Assembly: GCF_029267015.1 (NCBI RefSeq)
Contig: NZ_JARIEA010000071.1
Coordinates: forward strand, 62,001 to 126,000
Direction of reading: 5' to 3'
Length of the DNA stretch: 64,000 nt
Source: Sporosarcina ureae
GTDB taxonomy: Bacteria > Bacillota > Bacilli > Bacillales_A > Planococcaceae
Shown: in pieces, positions 44,117 through 52,708 of the stretch
Position numbering within the stretch: position 1 is the stretch's first letter
How the letters are laid out: the number at the start of each line of letters is the position of its first letter
Made by a program: the position numbers and the translations under genes
Notes under the pieces: generated by a model
The model's database searches: none
Told to the model about the DNA's origin: nothing
What the model saw: the letters and a program-made list of their open reading frames with translations, nothing else

Positions 44117-44652
44117 AATGGAAAATAAGCAATTGTTTCATATGAGGGACTTTCATTCGGATGAATCTTGAATAAAGAAAAACCTTCTATTGTAATAGGC
44201 ACAGGTTCAATCATCTTTTTTTCTAATTGCAGCTTATCCGTCGTTTTTCTTTTTTTAGCTATTGTGATATGCGGAACAAAACGTGTATCTTTTTCCAGCT
44301 CCAGAATATTTTCAACCCGTCTGGCGATTTGTCTTTGTAATTCACTTAATATACTTGAAGGCTGGACTGCAAGAAAAACGACACGTGGTCCACTTGCAGA
44401 TCCGAAGAAAGACATGCCTTTTACGTACATTGTGAATTCTTTATTCGATAGAGCAATTTTCTGTAGACAAGATTTCAGCCATGGGAGTTTGGCTTCATCG
44501 AGCTCACCGATATAGCGCATAGTTAGATGCAGATCTTTTGCGTGTGGAATCACTTTGTATTTCTCTATCAATTGATATTCAGCACGAAATTGCTGGGCTA
44601 TTTCTTCGACTGGATGAGCAGTAGGGATGCCTATAAAATAATGTTGTGCCAA
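44104..44652 (-). CDS. thpR: RNA 2',3'-cyclic phosphodiesterase (2'-5' RNA ligase family)
   Basis: 182 residues of the 2H phosphoesterase fold. The two catalytic H-x-T motifs are HLTMRYIG (about residue 42) and HITIAKKR (about residue 130). It opens RNA 2',3'-cyclic phosphates. ATG has an AGGAGGTGAGC site. Single gene whose last codons form part of the opposite gene's terminator stem. Confidence 0.92.
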   Translation of the reverse strand: MAQHYFIGIPTAHPVEEIAQQFRAEYQLIEKYKVIPHAKDLHLTMRYIGELDEAKLPWLKSCLQKIALSNKEFTMYVKGMSFFGSASGPRVVFLAVQPSSILSELQRQIARRVENILELEKDTRFVPHITIAKKRKTTDKLQLEKKMIEPVPITIEGFSLFKIHPNESPSYETIAYFPFKKS

Positions 44653-44828
44653 TTCCAGCTCACCTCCTATTTAGTAGGTTCCCTTACTCTCAGAAAAATA
44701 TGCATATTTCGATGATAATCTTCGTATAGTTCATCGTCCTCTGTAACGTACTAACAAATTACTTGAGTAATGTGTATAATGAGAATGGGATATAACACAA
44801 TCATTGTAATGAGAAAGGGGATGTCAAA

Positions 44829-45623
44829 ATGATTAAAACACTGATTTTTGATCTAGATGACACACTGATTTGGGATGCCAAGAGTATTTCAATGGCATTT
44901 CAAAAAACATGTGAGTATGCGACAAAGAAAACAGGAGTCAATCCAGTTGAACTCGAGCATGCGGTACGTCAGGAAGCAAGAGATTTGTATGCTACATACG
45001 AAACATTTCCACATACTCAAAACATCGGGATTAATCCTTTTGAAGGACTATGGGGTGTCTTTGACGATGAAGGGGAAGAATTCCAGAAAATGAAAGAGAT
45101 TGTTCCAGGCTATCAAAAAGAGGCTTGGATTAGAGGGTTAAAGAAATTAGGGGTTAATGATGAGGCATTCGGAAGAGAACTGGCTGAAATGTTTCCGAAA
45201 GAGCGTAAAAATAGTCCTTATATATATGAAGAAACGTTTGAAGTGTTAGATAAGTTAAAGGAAGATTATCAGCTGGTCCTACTGACAAATGGATCACCGA
45301 GTCTACAGCAAATTAAATTAACGATATCGCCTGAAATACCTGGTTACTTTGATCATATAATTGTTTCTGGCGCATTCGGAAAAGGAAAGCCTGATGCTTC
45401 TATATTTAAATATGTTCTTGATTTATGCGGCATTCAAGCGGATGAAGCATTGATGATTGGTGATAACCTAATGACAGATATTTTAGGTTCAAGCCGTGTT
45501 AATATGCATAATGTGTGGATCAATCGTGAGAATAAGCCACCGAATGATGAAGTAAAACCTACTTATGAGATTGACAATTTACATGGGCTATTTCCTATAC
45601 TTACAACACTAGAAGACCGATGA
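44829..45623 (+). CDS. HAD-superfamily hydrolase (YsaA/YjjG-like)
   Basis: A 264-residue phosphatase. Motif I is IFDLDDTLI with the nucleophile Asp, motif II is LLTNGS, and the late motifs are GKGKPDASIF and MIGDNLMTDILG. A helical cap domain lies between. The substrate is unknown; nucleotides or sugar phosphates are common in the family. ATG has GAAAGGGGATG upstream. Confidence 0.87.
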   Translation: MIKTLIFDLDDTLIWDAKSISMAFQKTCEYATKKTGVNPVELEHAVRQEARDLYATYETFPHTQNIGINPFEGLWGVFDDEGEEFQKMKEIVPGYQKEAWIRGLKKLGVNDEAFGRELAEMFPKERKNSPYIYEETFEVLDKLKEDYQLVLLTNGSPSLQQIKLTISPEIPGYFDHIIVSGAFGKGKPDASIFKYVLDLCGIQADEALMIGDNLMTDILGSSRVNMHNVWINRENKPPNDEVKPTYEIDNLHGLFPILTTLEDR

Positions 45624-45650
45624 GATCATCTCATCGGTTTTAATTCTTTT
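45616..45650 (+). terminator. terminator of the HAD gene
   Basis: CCGATGAG ATCAT CTCATCGG then TTTTAATTCTTTT. It includes the stop codon region. Confidence 0.75.
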
Positions 45651-45690
45651 CTACTCATAGCTACTGGTTTAAATAGCAAGGAGGTGCATC

Positions 45691-46137
45691 ATGCTAGAAT
45701 ATCTTTTGGTGTTTTTAGGAGCGGCTATACCGTGGATTGAAATCATGATTGTCATTCCTTTAGGTATTATTAGAGGGTTATCGCCTATGTGGGTAATGCT
45801 ACTTTCATTTGCTGGTAATATGTCAACTATCCTTCTTTTGATTATTGGTTTCCACCCTATTAAAGAATGGATGGAACGCAGAAAGCAAAAGAAAGGAAAA
45901 GGTGAATCGAAACGCCAACAACGCGCAAAACAAATTATGAATACATATGGACTACCTGTTTTAGCACTTGCAGGTCCAATATTAATTGGGACACATATCG
46001 CGGCCTTTATTGGTCTTGTATTCGGCGCGAAGAAAGTGAATACGGCGATTTGGTCTGCAGTCAGTATTGCACTTTGGTGTTTAGTGTTTGGTATTCTGAC
46101 CGCTATGGGATTCGACTTTTTTGTTAATCGTACATAA
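45691..46137 (+). CDS. small multi-drug export family protein
   Basis: A 148-residue membrane protein with three to four helices and a strongly basic loop (ERRKQKKGKGESKRQQRAKQ). The N-terminus FLGAAIPWIEIMIVIPLGIIRGLSP is typical of the Sm_multidrug_ex (PF06695) family. Transport of drugs is not established for most members. ATG follows AAGGAGGTGC. Bounded by terminators. Confidence 0.8.
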   Translation: MLEYLLVFLGAAIPWIEIMIVIPLGIIRGLSPMWVMLLSFAGNMSTILLLIIGFHPIKEWMERRKQKKGKGESKRQQRAKQIMNTYGLPVLALAGPILIGTHIAAFIGLVFGAKKVNTAIWSAVSIALWCLVFGILTAMGFDFFVNRT

Positions 46138-46176
46138 AGAAATCCAGCTGATAAAATGATCAGCTGGATTTCTTTA
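46136..46176. terminator. bidirectional terminator between the export protein and serA
   Basis: AAAGAAATCCAGCTGAT with ATCAGCTGGATTTCTTT, a 17-bp perfect stem between convergent genes. Confidence 0.92.
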
Positions 46177-46179
46177 TTC

Positions 46180-47766
46180 TTATAGATCTATTGCTTTAGC
46201 ATCATTAATATTTTGAACTTCTTTAATACGCTTGATCGAATCAGCCTCAACGTGGTGGTCAACAGCTAACATCATAATTGCATATCCACCTTCAGTAGAA
46301 CGTCCAACCTGCATCGCTGCTATGTTGATGTTTTCATTTGCTAGAAGTGTACCTACACGACCAATTGCACCTGGCTGATCCATGTGGCGGATGAATAATA
46401 AGTGACCGCTAGGAATCGCATCCACTACATAATCATCGACTTTTACAATACGTGCTCCTAGACCGTTCAGAAGTGTACCTGCTACTTTGCGGACACCTTT
46501 TTCTGTAACGATTTCTACTGTAATCAGGTTCGAGAAGCCTTTACCTGTAGTTGTTTTTTGTTCATTCACTTTAATGCCGTAACGATCAGCTAATAGCTTC
46601 GCGTTTACATCATTTACAGTTTCGCCAAGATTACGCTTCAAAATACCTTTAACCGTATTACGAGTTAATGCTCGTACATCGTAGTTTGCCAATTCTCCAG
46701 CATACTGAATGTTGATTTCATGGATAACCGAGTTTTGAATTTGTGATAAGAACATGCCCAATTTCTCCGTAAGATCGAAGAATGGTTCGATTTTCGCCAA
46801 CACATCACGGGAAACAGATGGCAAGTTCACTGGGTTACGAACAGATCCGATTGTCAGGAAGTTCACTACATCGCGGCTTACGTCAACTGCGACTGATTCC
46901 TGTGCTTCGAATGTACTTGCTCCCAAGTGAGGAGTTGCGATCACTTCATCTAAAGTTAATAATTTGTGACCTACGAATGGCTCTTCCTCGAATACGTCCA
47001 ATGCAGCACCCGCTACTTTACCAGCGACAATTGCGTCATATAAAGCATCTTCGTCAATGATTCCACCGCGTGCACAGTTGATAATTTGTACACCGTCTTT
47101 CATTTTCGCAAAAGCATCTTTATTGATCATTCTGCGCGTCTCTTTAAGTAGTGGGGTATGAACTGTAATGAAGTCTGCTGCTTCGAGTACTTCATCTACT
47201 GTTCCGATTTCAATACCTAACTTCTTCGCAATATCTTCAGTTAGAAACGGATCATATGCTACTACATTCATACGCTGTCCTCTTGCACGTCTTGCCACTT
47301 CAGCACCGATACGGCCAAGTCCGATGATTCCTAAAGTTTTATTTTTCAATTCCACACCTAGGAATGATTTTCTATCCCATTTATTGTTTTTTAATGAGTT
47401 GAAAGCCTGAGGAATTTTACGTGCCATAGACATCATCATTGCAATTGTGTGCTCTGCAGCGGAGTTCGTGTTACCGTCTGGAGCGTTGACAACAATAATT
47501 CCTTTTTCAGTTGCTGCGTCCAAATCGATATTATCGACACCTACACCTGCACGACCGATGATTTTTAGTTGATCTGCTGATTCCAACAATTCTTTAGTAA
47601 CGGTTGTCTGACTACGAACTAATAGTGCGTCAAAGCCTTTGATTCGCTCTTTCAACTGATCAGGTGTTAAGTTTGTCTCCATTACAACTTCAAAACCTTC
47701 TGCTTGTCGTAGTGGGAAAATTCCGTCCTCGCTAAGTGGGTCACTAATAAGTATTTTAAAAGCCAT
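46180..47766 (-). CDS. serA: D-3-phosphoglycerate dehydrogenase
   Basis: First step of serine synthesis. 528 residues, the long form with catalytic and NAD domains ([27 protein letters not shown], the catalytic His in ATPHLGAST), an intervening ASB domain and a C-terminal ACT domain ([26 protein letters not shown]) that may bind serine. I chose ATG at 47766, which matches homologue N-termini ([15 protein letters not shown]); the TTG at 47787 lies inside the ribosome site. Controlled by a T-box leader. Confidence 0.95.
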   Translation of the reverse strand: MAFKILISDPLSEDGIFPLRQAEGFEVVMETNLTPDQLKERIKGFDALLVRSQTTVTKELLESADQLKIIGRAGVGVDNIDLDAATEKGIIVVNAPDGNTNSAAEHTIAMMMSMARKIPQAFNSLKNNKWDRKSFLGVELKNKTLGIIGLGRIGAEVARRARGQRMNVVAYDPFLTEDIAKKLGIEIGTVDEVLEAADFITVHTPLLKETRRMINKDAFAKMKDGVQIINCARGGIIDEDALYDAIVAGKVAGAALDVFEEEPFVGHKLLTLDEVIATPHLGASTFEAQESVAVDVSRDVVNFLTIGSVRNPVNLPSVSRDVLAKIEPFFDLTEKLGMFLSQIQNSVIHEINIQYAGELANYDVRALTRNTVKGILKRNLGETVNDVNAKLLADRYGIKVNEQKTTTGKGFSNLITVEIVTEKGVRKVAGTLLNGLGARIVKVDDYVVDAIPSGHLLFIRHMDQPGAIGRVGTLLANENINIAAMQVGRSTEGGYAIMMLAVDHHVEADSIKRIKEVQNINDAKAIDL

Positions 47767-47873
47767 GGTATTCATTCTCTCCTTCAATTGTTTGTAGTGG
47801 ATTTTTTAGTGAAAAAACTATGTGTGATTGACCGTATATGTATGTTACGGGTTACCTCCTTTTAGCTAAAATA

Positions 47874-47927
47874 AAAAAGCCTTCCATCCCTTACATATAA
47901 GTAAGGGGCGAAAAGCTCGATAAACTA
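47874..47927 (-). terminator. T-box terminator upstream of serA
   Basis: A long stem of about 16 bp on the minus strand, from AGCTTTTC and CCCCTTAC to GTAAGGG and GGAAGGCT, followed by TTTTTT. Confidence 0.88.
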
Positions 47928-47928
47928 A

Positions 47929-48141
47929 CGCGGTACCACCCTTGTTTTGCTGCAAAAGCAGCCTTCATTCAGCATGCGTAACGTACATGTGACGGACCAG
48001 CCTACTAAAAAAGTTCAGCCAATCAATTCGGAAGTGCCTCCAACCTTGGAATTTGCTGATTTTCACCACTGCATCAGCTCTCTAGAAAATTCGTTAAAGG
48101 AAGGTATCTCTTCGTCGAAATTGTTAATCAACTATTAATTT
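47929..48141 (-). ncRNA. T-box riboswitch (tRNA-sensing leader) of serA
   Basis: On the minus strand the T-box AGGGTGGTACCGCG (47942-47929) precedes the terminator. Upstream is a Stem I with AGAGAGCTGATG and GTGGTGAAAATCAGC, standard T-box features. The specifier is ambiguous: GGC (48038-48036, Gly) by position before ACTTCCGAATTG, or TCC (48032-48030, Ser). The acceptor-pairing bases are TGGT. Confidence 0.9.
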
Positions 48142-48147
48142 AGATTT

Positions 48148-48175
48148 ATCATAACACGTCAAAAACTATTGTCAA
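48148..48175 (-). promoter_or_regulatory. promoter of the serA T-box leader
   Basis: On the minus strand TTGACA (48175-48170), a 16-base spacer and TATGAT (48153-48148). Confidence 0.75.
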
Positions 48176-48382
48176 TTGCTTTCCTGCAAAAAACAGAAAA
48201 CAGTCAAATACGAACGTAAATAGTGAATTATTTGTGAACGTTCGTGTTTTGGACGTTAATTATAAAGATATATCCTAATTTCGATTTAGTAAATGGAAAT
48301 GGCATAAGTCGTCTGAAGAGAAGATGTACTAGTAAGCGTGCTATAGTGACCTTATACTATTCGTAAAAAGGAGTGTTTGGAA

Positions 48383-48697
48383 TTGAAAAATTTAGAATCT
48401 CTAGAGCAGTTTGAGCAACTTAAACAACGAGAACGAGTCATTTTCTTATTCACTGCAGATTGGTGTCCGGATTGTAGAGTGATTGAACCATTCTTACCGA
48501 CATTGGAAACGGAATTTAAGGAATACGAATTTGTCTCTGTTGATCGTGACGATTTCATTGATCTATGCAGTCAGTTGGATATATTCGGTATTCCGAGCTT
48601 CATAGCGTTCAGCAAAGGGACAGAAACAGGCCGGTTCGTTAGTAAAAATCGTAAAACTAAAGAAGAAATCGAAGAATTTATTAATAGCTTGGCGTAA
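48383..48697 (+). CDS. thioredoxin-family protein
   Basis: A 104-residue thioredoxin fold with active site WCPDC (about residue 29) in FLFTADWCPDCRVIEPFLP and the cis-proline in FGIPSFIAF. The Pro-Asp pair between the cysteines differs from the Gly-Pro of true thioredoxins, so redox potential and partners may differ. TTG at 48383 lies 9 bases after AAGGAG; the TTG at 48377 is only 3 bases away. Promoter not identified with confidence. Confidence 0.88.
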   Translation: MKNLESLEQFEQLKQRERVIFLFTADWCPDCRVIEPFLPTLETEFKEYEFVSVDRDDFIDLCSQLDIFGIPSFIAFSKGTETGRFVSKNRKTKEEIEEFINSLA

Positions 48698-48737
48698 TTT
48701 ACTGTATCCATAATTGAGATCATGGATACAACTAAAC

Positions 48738-48783
48738 AAAGGACTGAAGACAACGATAAAAGTTGTTTTCAGTCCTTTTCTAT
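48738..48783. terminator. bidirectional terminator between the thioredoxin-like gene and abrB
   Basis: AAAGGACTGAA with TTCAGTCCTTT, plus an inner GACAAC/GTTGT pairing, then TTTTC. Confidence 0.85.
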
Positions 48784-48815
48784 TGAGCCACATGCTCCAT
48801 TAGTTGTTATGTGTT

Positions 48816-49088
48816 TTATTTTGTGTAATCTTTCAATTGCTCCATCAGGATTTCTGCGCCCCGTGGACTAATGAATAGACCGTTTGACAACTGTTTATTT
48901 TCTTCCATCACTTCACCCGTGATGAAACATGCTCTGTTGACTTGATACTTTCTTAAAATTATTCTATCGTCCTCTGCGAAAATTTCGATAGGATCACCCT
49001 TATCGATTGACAGAGAATTTCGAAGTTCTTTTGGAATCACAATCCTACCGAGATGATCTACTTTACGAACAATACCTAAAGACTTCAT
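48816..49088 (-). CDS. abrB: AbrB-family transition-state regulator
   Basis: A 90-residue DNA-binding protein. The N-terminal swapped-hairpin domain reads MKSLGIVRKVDHLGRIVIPKELRNSLSIDKGDPIEIF, very like AbrB/Abh, followed by a short C-terminal oligomerisation part. In Bacillus AbrB represses stationary-phase genes during growth. ATG at 49088 has a GAGGAGGAG site; the longer frame from 49133 is not needed. It could be the paralogue Abh rather than AbrB. Confidence 0.87.
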   Translation of the reverse strand: MKSLGIVRKVDHLGRIVIPKELRNSLSIDKGDPIEIFAEDDRIILRKYQVNRACFITGEVMEENKQLSNGLFISPRGAEILMEQLKDYTK

Positions 49089-49239
49089 AAGCTCCTCCTC
49101 GAAGAAATGTAGTTGGTAATTTCTATTATACACAAAAATATACTATCTACAATTTACAAAACTTGAATGCGCAGAACAATTCGATAATTCTGCTATACAA
49201 TTAAATTATTAATGCTATAATAGTCAGTAATTAAATATT

Positions 49240-49344
49240 TCTTATCAAGAGAAGCTGAGGGATTTGGCCTGATGAAGCTTCAGCAACCTCTGTGCAAACA
49301 GGAAGGTGCTACCTCCAACAAGATTGTTGTCTTGAGAGATAAGA
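49240..49344 (+). ncRNA. SAM-I (S-box) riboswitch of metA
   Basis: A canonical S-box: CTTATCAAGAGAAGCTGAGG at the 5' end, then GGCCTGATGAAGCTTCAGCAACC, AAGGTGCTACCTCC and the closing CTTGAGAGATAAG. The 3' closing strand can alternatively pair with CTTATCCAAG in the loop of the downstream terminator, which is the antiterminator. It lowers metA expression when SAM is high. Confidence 0.97.
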
Positions 49345-49359
49345 ACGGTGAACGGTCAA

Positions 49360-49395
49360 CCCTCATTTTCTTATCCAAGAGAAATGAGGGCTTTT
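49360..49395 (+). terminator. S-box terminator upstream of metA
   Basis: CCCTCATTT with AAATGAGGG and then CTTTTTG. Its loop repeats the 5' strand of aptamer helix P1. Confidence 0.9.
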
Positions 49396-49402
49396 TGTAT
49401 AG

Positions 49403-49422
49403 AAATAATAATAATAATAATA
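49403..49422 (+). repeat. AAT trinucleotide microsatellite
   Basis: About six perfect AAT repeats lie between the S-box terminator and the metA ribosome site. Confidence 0.85.
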
Positions 49423-49443
49423 GATCTTCAAGGGGGAATTAGC

Positions 49444-50352
49444 ATGCCGATTAACATACCAAAACATCTACCAGCAGGGGAATTATTGAAAGAAGAAAAA
49501 ATCTTTATTATGGATGAAGAACGTGCGACTACACAGGATATCCGTCCAATTAATATATTGATCTTAAACTTGATGCCTGAAAAAGAAAAGACAGAATTAC
49601 AATTACTTCGATTGCTTGGTAATACACCATTACAAGTAAATGTTACATTTCTTAATACGGCTACCTACGTTTCAAAAAACGTCAGTCAGAATCATCTAGA
49701 AACTTTCTATACTACCTTCGAACATGTCAAAAATCGTCGTTTTGACGGTATGATCATTACAGGTGCCCCAATCGAACTTCTACAATTTGAAGATGTAGTG
49801 TATTGGAAAGAGTTGGAGGAAATTATGGAGTGGACAAAAACGAATGTAACGTCTGTACTTCATATTTGTTGGGGGGCACAAGCAGCGCTTTATCATCATT
49901 ATGGAATTGACAAGTTCGAGTTGCCAAAGAAGTGTTTTGGAGTGTTTTCACATGACATTACCGATCCGACAGTGAACTTGGCACGAGGATTCAATGATGT
50001 ATTTGTAGCGCCACATTCACGTCATACAGGAGTGCCATTAGAAGAAATAAAGAGTCATCCCGAATTGACTTTACTATCTGCTTCTGAAGAGGCAGGTGCA
50101 TTCATTGTAATCTCAAATGATGCAAAGCATATTATGGTCACGGGACATTTAGAGTACGATGCACACACATTAGGGGATGAATACACGCGTGATATAGAAA
50201 AAGGAGCGGATATTGATGTTCCGGAAAACTATTATCCGAATGATGATCCGACAAATGAGCCTTTAAATACTTGGCGTTCTCATACCCATTTATTATTCTC
50301 CAATTGGCTCAATTACTACGTCTACCAAAAAACTCCTTACAACTGGAGTTAA
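49444..50352 (+). CDS. metA: homoserine O-acyltransferase (MetA)
   Basis: Activates homoserine for methionine synthesis; Bacillus MetA enzymes use acetyl-CoA. 302 residues with the class I amidotransferase-like fold. The nucleophile Cys is in [12 protein letters not shown] (about residue 142) and the catalytic His in MVTGHLEYD (about 235). ATG at 49444 has AAGGGGG upstream; the longer frame from 49348 runs back through the terminator. Acetyl versus succinyl specificity was not judged from sequence. Confidence 0.95.
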   Translation: MPINIPKHLPAGELLKEEKIFIMDEERATTQDIRPINILILNLMPEKEKTELQLLRLLGNTPLQVNVTFLNTATYVSKNVSQNHLETFYTTFEHVKNRRFDGMIITGAPIELLQFEDVVYWKELEEIMEWTKTNVTSVLHICWGAQAALYHHYGIDKFELPKKCFGVFSHDITDPTVNLARGFNDVFVAPHSRHTGVPLEEIKSHPELTLLSASEEAGAFIVISNDAKHIMVTGHLEYDAHTLGDEYTRDIEKGADIDVPENYYPNDDPTNEPLNTWRSHTHLLFSNWLNYYVYQKTPYNWS

Positions 50353-50412
50353 AAGAATTGTTGTATAAATTCCTATAGTTTGCACATACTCCGACTACTG
50401 GAGGTGTATGCA

Positions 50413-51123
50413 GTGAACATAGATGAATTTTGGGAATTGGCTTTTTGGGAAATGACGTTACGAACGGTGATCTCATTTATTGTGCTGTTGATTTTAGCGC
50501 GTTTCATGGGGAAGAAACAAGTGTCTCAATTGACGTTCTTTCATTATGTGACTGGTATTACAATTGGTTCGATTGCAGCCAATTTGGCAGGGGAGTCTGA
50601 AACTCCGTTCTTGAATGGTTTATATGGAATGATTTTGTGGGCGGTGTTAACGATACTTGCCAACTTTTTATCGTTCAAATCCATCAAACTTCGAGTATTA
50701 CTCGATGATAAACCAATGATTGTCATTCAGAATGGAAAAATCCTAGAAGGTTCCATGCGTAAATTACGGTTGAGTTTCAATGATCTAAATATGATGCTAC
50801 GAGAGCAGTCGGTATTTTCGGTGAAAGATGTCAATTACGCGATATTTGAAACGAATGGTAATTTAAGTGTCATGTTAAATACGGGTGAGAAATATGCGAC
50901 GAAGAAAGATGTCAAAGCTCCATCACCGACGCCAAAATATATTCCGACTGAAATTATTACTAATGGGAAAGTAGAAGAGAAAAATATGCGGGAACTTCAA
51001 TTGACTGATAATTGGCTAACAGAACAACTGAAAAAGCAAGGAATTTCCAAGCCAGAGCATGTTCTTTATGCAGAAATTCAGACAGATGGCAGTTTATACA
51101 TTAATACATTAAAATCAACTTAA
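50413..51123 (+). CDS. DUF421 (YetF-like) membrane protein
   Basis: 236 residues: three N-terminal membrane helices (about 10-85) followed by a soluble DUF421 domain. Family patterns are visible (ILARFMGKKQVSQLTFFHYVTGITIGSIAA, LLDDKPMIVIQNGKILEGSMRKLRLSFNDLNMMLREQ). GTG at 50413 lies 6 bases after TGGAGGTG. In Bacillus such proteins (YetF, YdfS, YrbG) are often linked to spores or stress, but function is not established. Confidence 0.87.
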   Translation: MNIDEFWELAFWEMTLRTVISFIVLLILARFMGKKQVSQLTFFHYVTGITIGSIAANLAGESETPFLNGLYGMILWAVLTILANFLSFKSIKLRVLLDDKPMIVIQNGKILEGSMRKLRLSFNDLNMMLREQSVFSVKDVNYAIFETNGNLSVMLNTGEKYATKKDVKAPSPTPKYIPTEIITNGKVEEKNMRELQLTDNWLTEQLKKQGISKPEHVLYAEIQTDGSLYINTLKST

Positions 51124-51166
51124 CGTGAAGAGCCCTGATATCGTCAGAGCTCTTCACGTTTTTTAT
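51123..51166. terminator. bidirectional terminator
   Basis: AACGTGAAGAGC with GCTCTTCACGTT and an inner CTGA/TCAG, then TTTTTT, between convergent genes. Confidence 0.9.
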
Positions 51167-51822
51167 AGTATTTCCCACTTTCTTTTTTTAGCCACTGCAG
51201 TAAGTTTTTCATCTGGACGAACTGCTACAGGGTACCCAACTTTCTCTAAGACTGGAAGATCTGAAATACTGTCACCATAAGCAAAGCTATTATCCCAATT
51301 CACAGTTTCCCCTTGCAGTACATGCTCGATTTGTTCATTTTTTCGTGTGCCTTGAATATGTAGAAAAGGCTGATCCATCGCTAGTTCATCTCCATTTGAA
51401 GGTATGTCTGTGCCAATAATCTTATCGAATGTTAGATGACTTGTAACAGCTTTCAAAAAAGGAGTATAAGCTCCAGAGACGAGCAAGACATGGTATCCAT
51501 CTTTTTTATGTTCGGCTAGCCGATTAACGACTTGTTCATTGAAGTCAGGCAACATTACGTTATGCATGCCTTTAAAATACTCATGTAGTTCTGTCATTGA
51601 CAATGAATCCAAAGCTTGGAGATAAAGACGCATAGAACGTTCTTTCATAACAGATTCAGGTAGAATTTTGAGTTTATAACGAATATATAGCGGTAATATC
51701 GAGCGATAGAATTTTCCATAGTACTGCTTGTATTTAGGATGATTCTTTAATTGCTCCATAAGTAATTTAAAGGTTTCTTTCGTGTACAACGTACCATCAA
51801 AATCAAATATCGCAACTTTCAT
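51163..51822 (-). CDS. HAD-IB family phosphatase
   Basis: A 219-residue SerB-like HAD phosphatase. Motif I is IFDFDGTLY, motif II is LLVSGAYTPF, and motifs III and IV are FAYGDSISDLPVLEKVG. It may act on phosphoserine or similar monophosphates; the substrate cannot be fixed. ATG lies at the end of a short AT-rich upstream region shared with the coat-protein terminator area. Single gene. Confidence 0.87.
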   Translation of the reverse strand: MKVAIFDFDGTLYTKETFKLLMEQLKNHPKYKQYYGKFYRSILPLYIRYKLKILPESVMKERSMRLYLQALDSLSMTELHEYFKGMHNVMLPDFNEQVVNRLAEHKKDGYHVLLVSGAYTPFLKAVTSHLTFDKIIGTDIPSNGDELAMDQPFLHIQGTRKNEQIEHVLQGETVNWDNSFAYGDSISDLPVLEKVGYPVAVRPDEKLTAVAKKRKWEIL

Positions 51823-51925
51823 ATAGACACTCCTCTATTGTATTCTTCTATATAGTATACAAATATAACGAGTGTAAATGCAAAAAAGCAGATGGGCAAA
51901 TACTCCATCTGCTTGTAGCCATGAC

Positions 51926-52555
51926 TTATTGAATGTTTTTTGGTAAAGCAGGTTGGCCTTGTGAAGGCGCAAATGAATTCAGCAATAAATTCATATCCTG
52001 ATCATTTAATTGTGGTACTTGGTAATATTGGTGTTTATTTTGATAAATAGATAATTCGTATGCCATTTCTATACAGTTTGGCACAGAATCTGCAAGTACA
52101 CGGCGGACGACTGGATTACATACTTCTAATGAAGCAGCTGTTTTGCCTGTAGCGCCTTCTTTTGTAGCGCCTAGCAGCAAACCGGAGATGATTTCATCGG
52201 TGATTTCACCTGTAGATTGAATCGGTTTAGATGGTGCTTTTTCTTTCATGCCGTAAATGAAATCGCTGCCTGCTTTCATTTGATAGCTCTGTGTAGGATG
52301 TGAAGGGTCTTTGCCGGTCTTAAAACTTTCGACAAGGATATTGTATTCATCCAGCGTGAATCGGTATTGTCGATCGAGAATATCGAGAAGTTCTGGATCT
52401 TGGACATGTGGACGTAAAATCATCGCTTGGTTCAATGCTCCGAGAGTCGCGCTTAGCACTTCTTTGACATCAAATAACTCGTGTCCGCCATGATTCATTG
52501 ATGGGGGGACTGCTCCGCCTTGCATGTGTTGAGATGTTTCGAATTGATTGGTCAA
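51926..52555 (-). CDS. spore coat protein, CotF family
   Basis: A 209-residue protein with a Gln/His/Pro-rich N-terminus and two ferritin-like helical segments (FDVKEVLSATLGALNQAMILRPHVQDPELLDILDRQYRFTLDEYNILVESF, and the C-terminal CNPVVRRVLADSVPNCIEMAYELSIYQNKHQYYQVPQL), the Coat_F domain. It is good evidence for an endospore former. ATG has an AAAGGAGGAATT site. It is divergent from a spore-lytic glycosidase gene. Confidence 0.87.
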   Translation of the reverse strand: MTNQFETSQHMQGGAVPPSMNHGGHELFDVKEVLSATLGALNQAMILRPHVQDPELLDILDRQYRFTLDEYNILVESFKTGKDPSHPTQSYQMKAGSDFIYGMKEKAPSKPIQSTGEITDEIISGLLLGATKEGATGKTAASLEVCNPVVRRVLADSVPNCIEMAYELSIYQNKHQYYQVPQLNDQDMNLLLNSFAPSQGQPALPKNIQ

Positions 52556-52708
52556 ATATAATTCCTCCTTTAGTAGTCGTGTACATCGAGAGTAGCATGT
52601 GAGGTCGTCAAAATCTTATACATGTGAAATGGCATTTATGATTCATGCATAGTTCGTTACGTGCAAACATAACATAAGGATAGAACTCAAGAAGGGTAGT
52701 GGGAATGC

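Noticed and set aside
48210..48245. Inverted repeat ACGAACGT...ACGTTCGT considered as a LexA box
   Set aside because: The arms are 20 bases apart, not the CGAAC-N4-GTTCG spacing of Bacillus LexA sites, and the neighbouring genes are not SOS genes.
52669..52677. CATAACATA as a sigma-K -10 element for sleL
   Set aside because: It matches CATA-N3-TA, but there is no convincing -35 and the motif is too short to claim alone.
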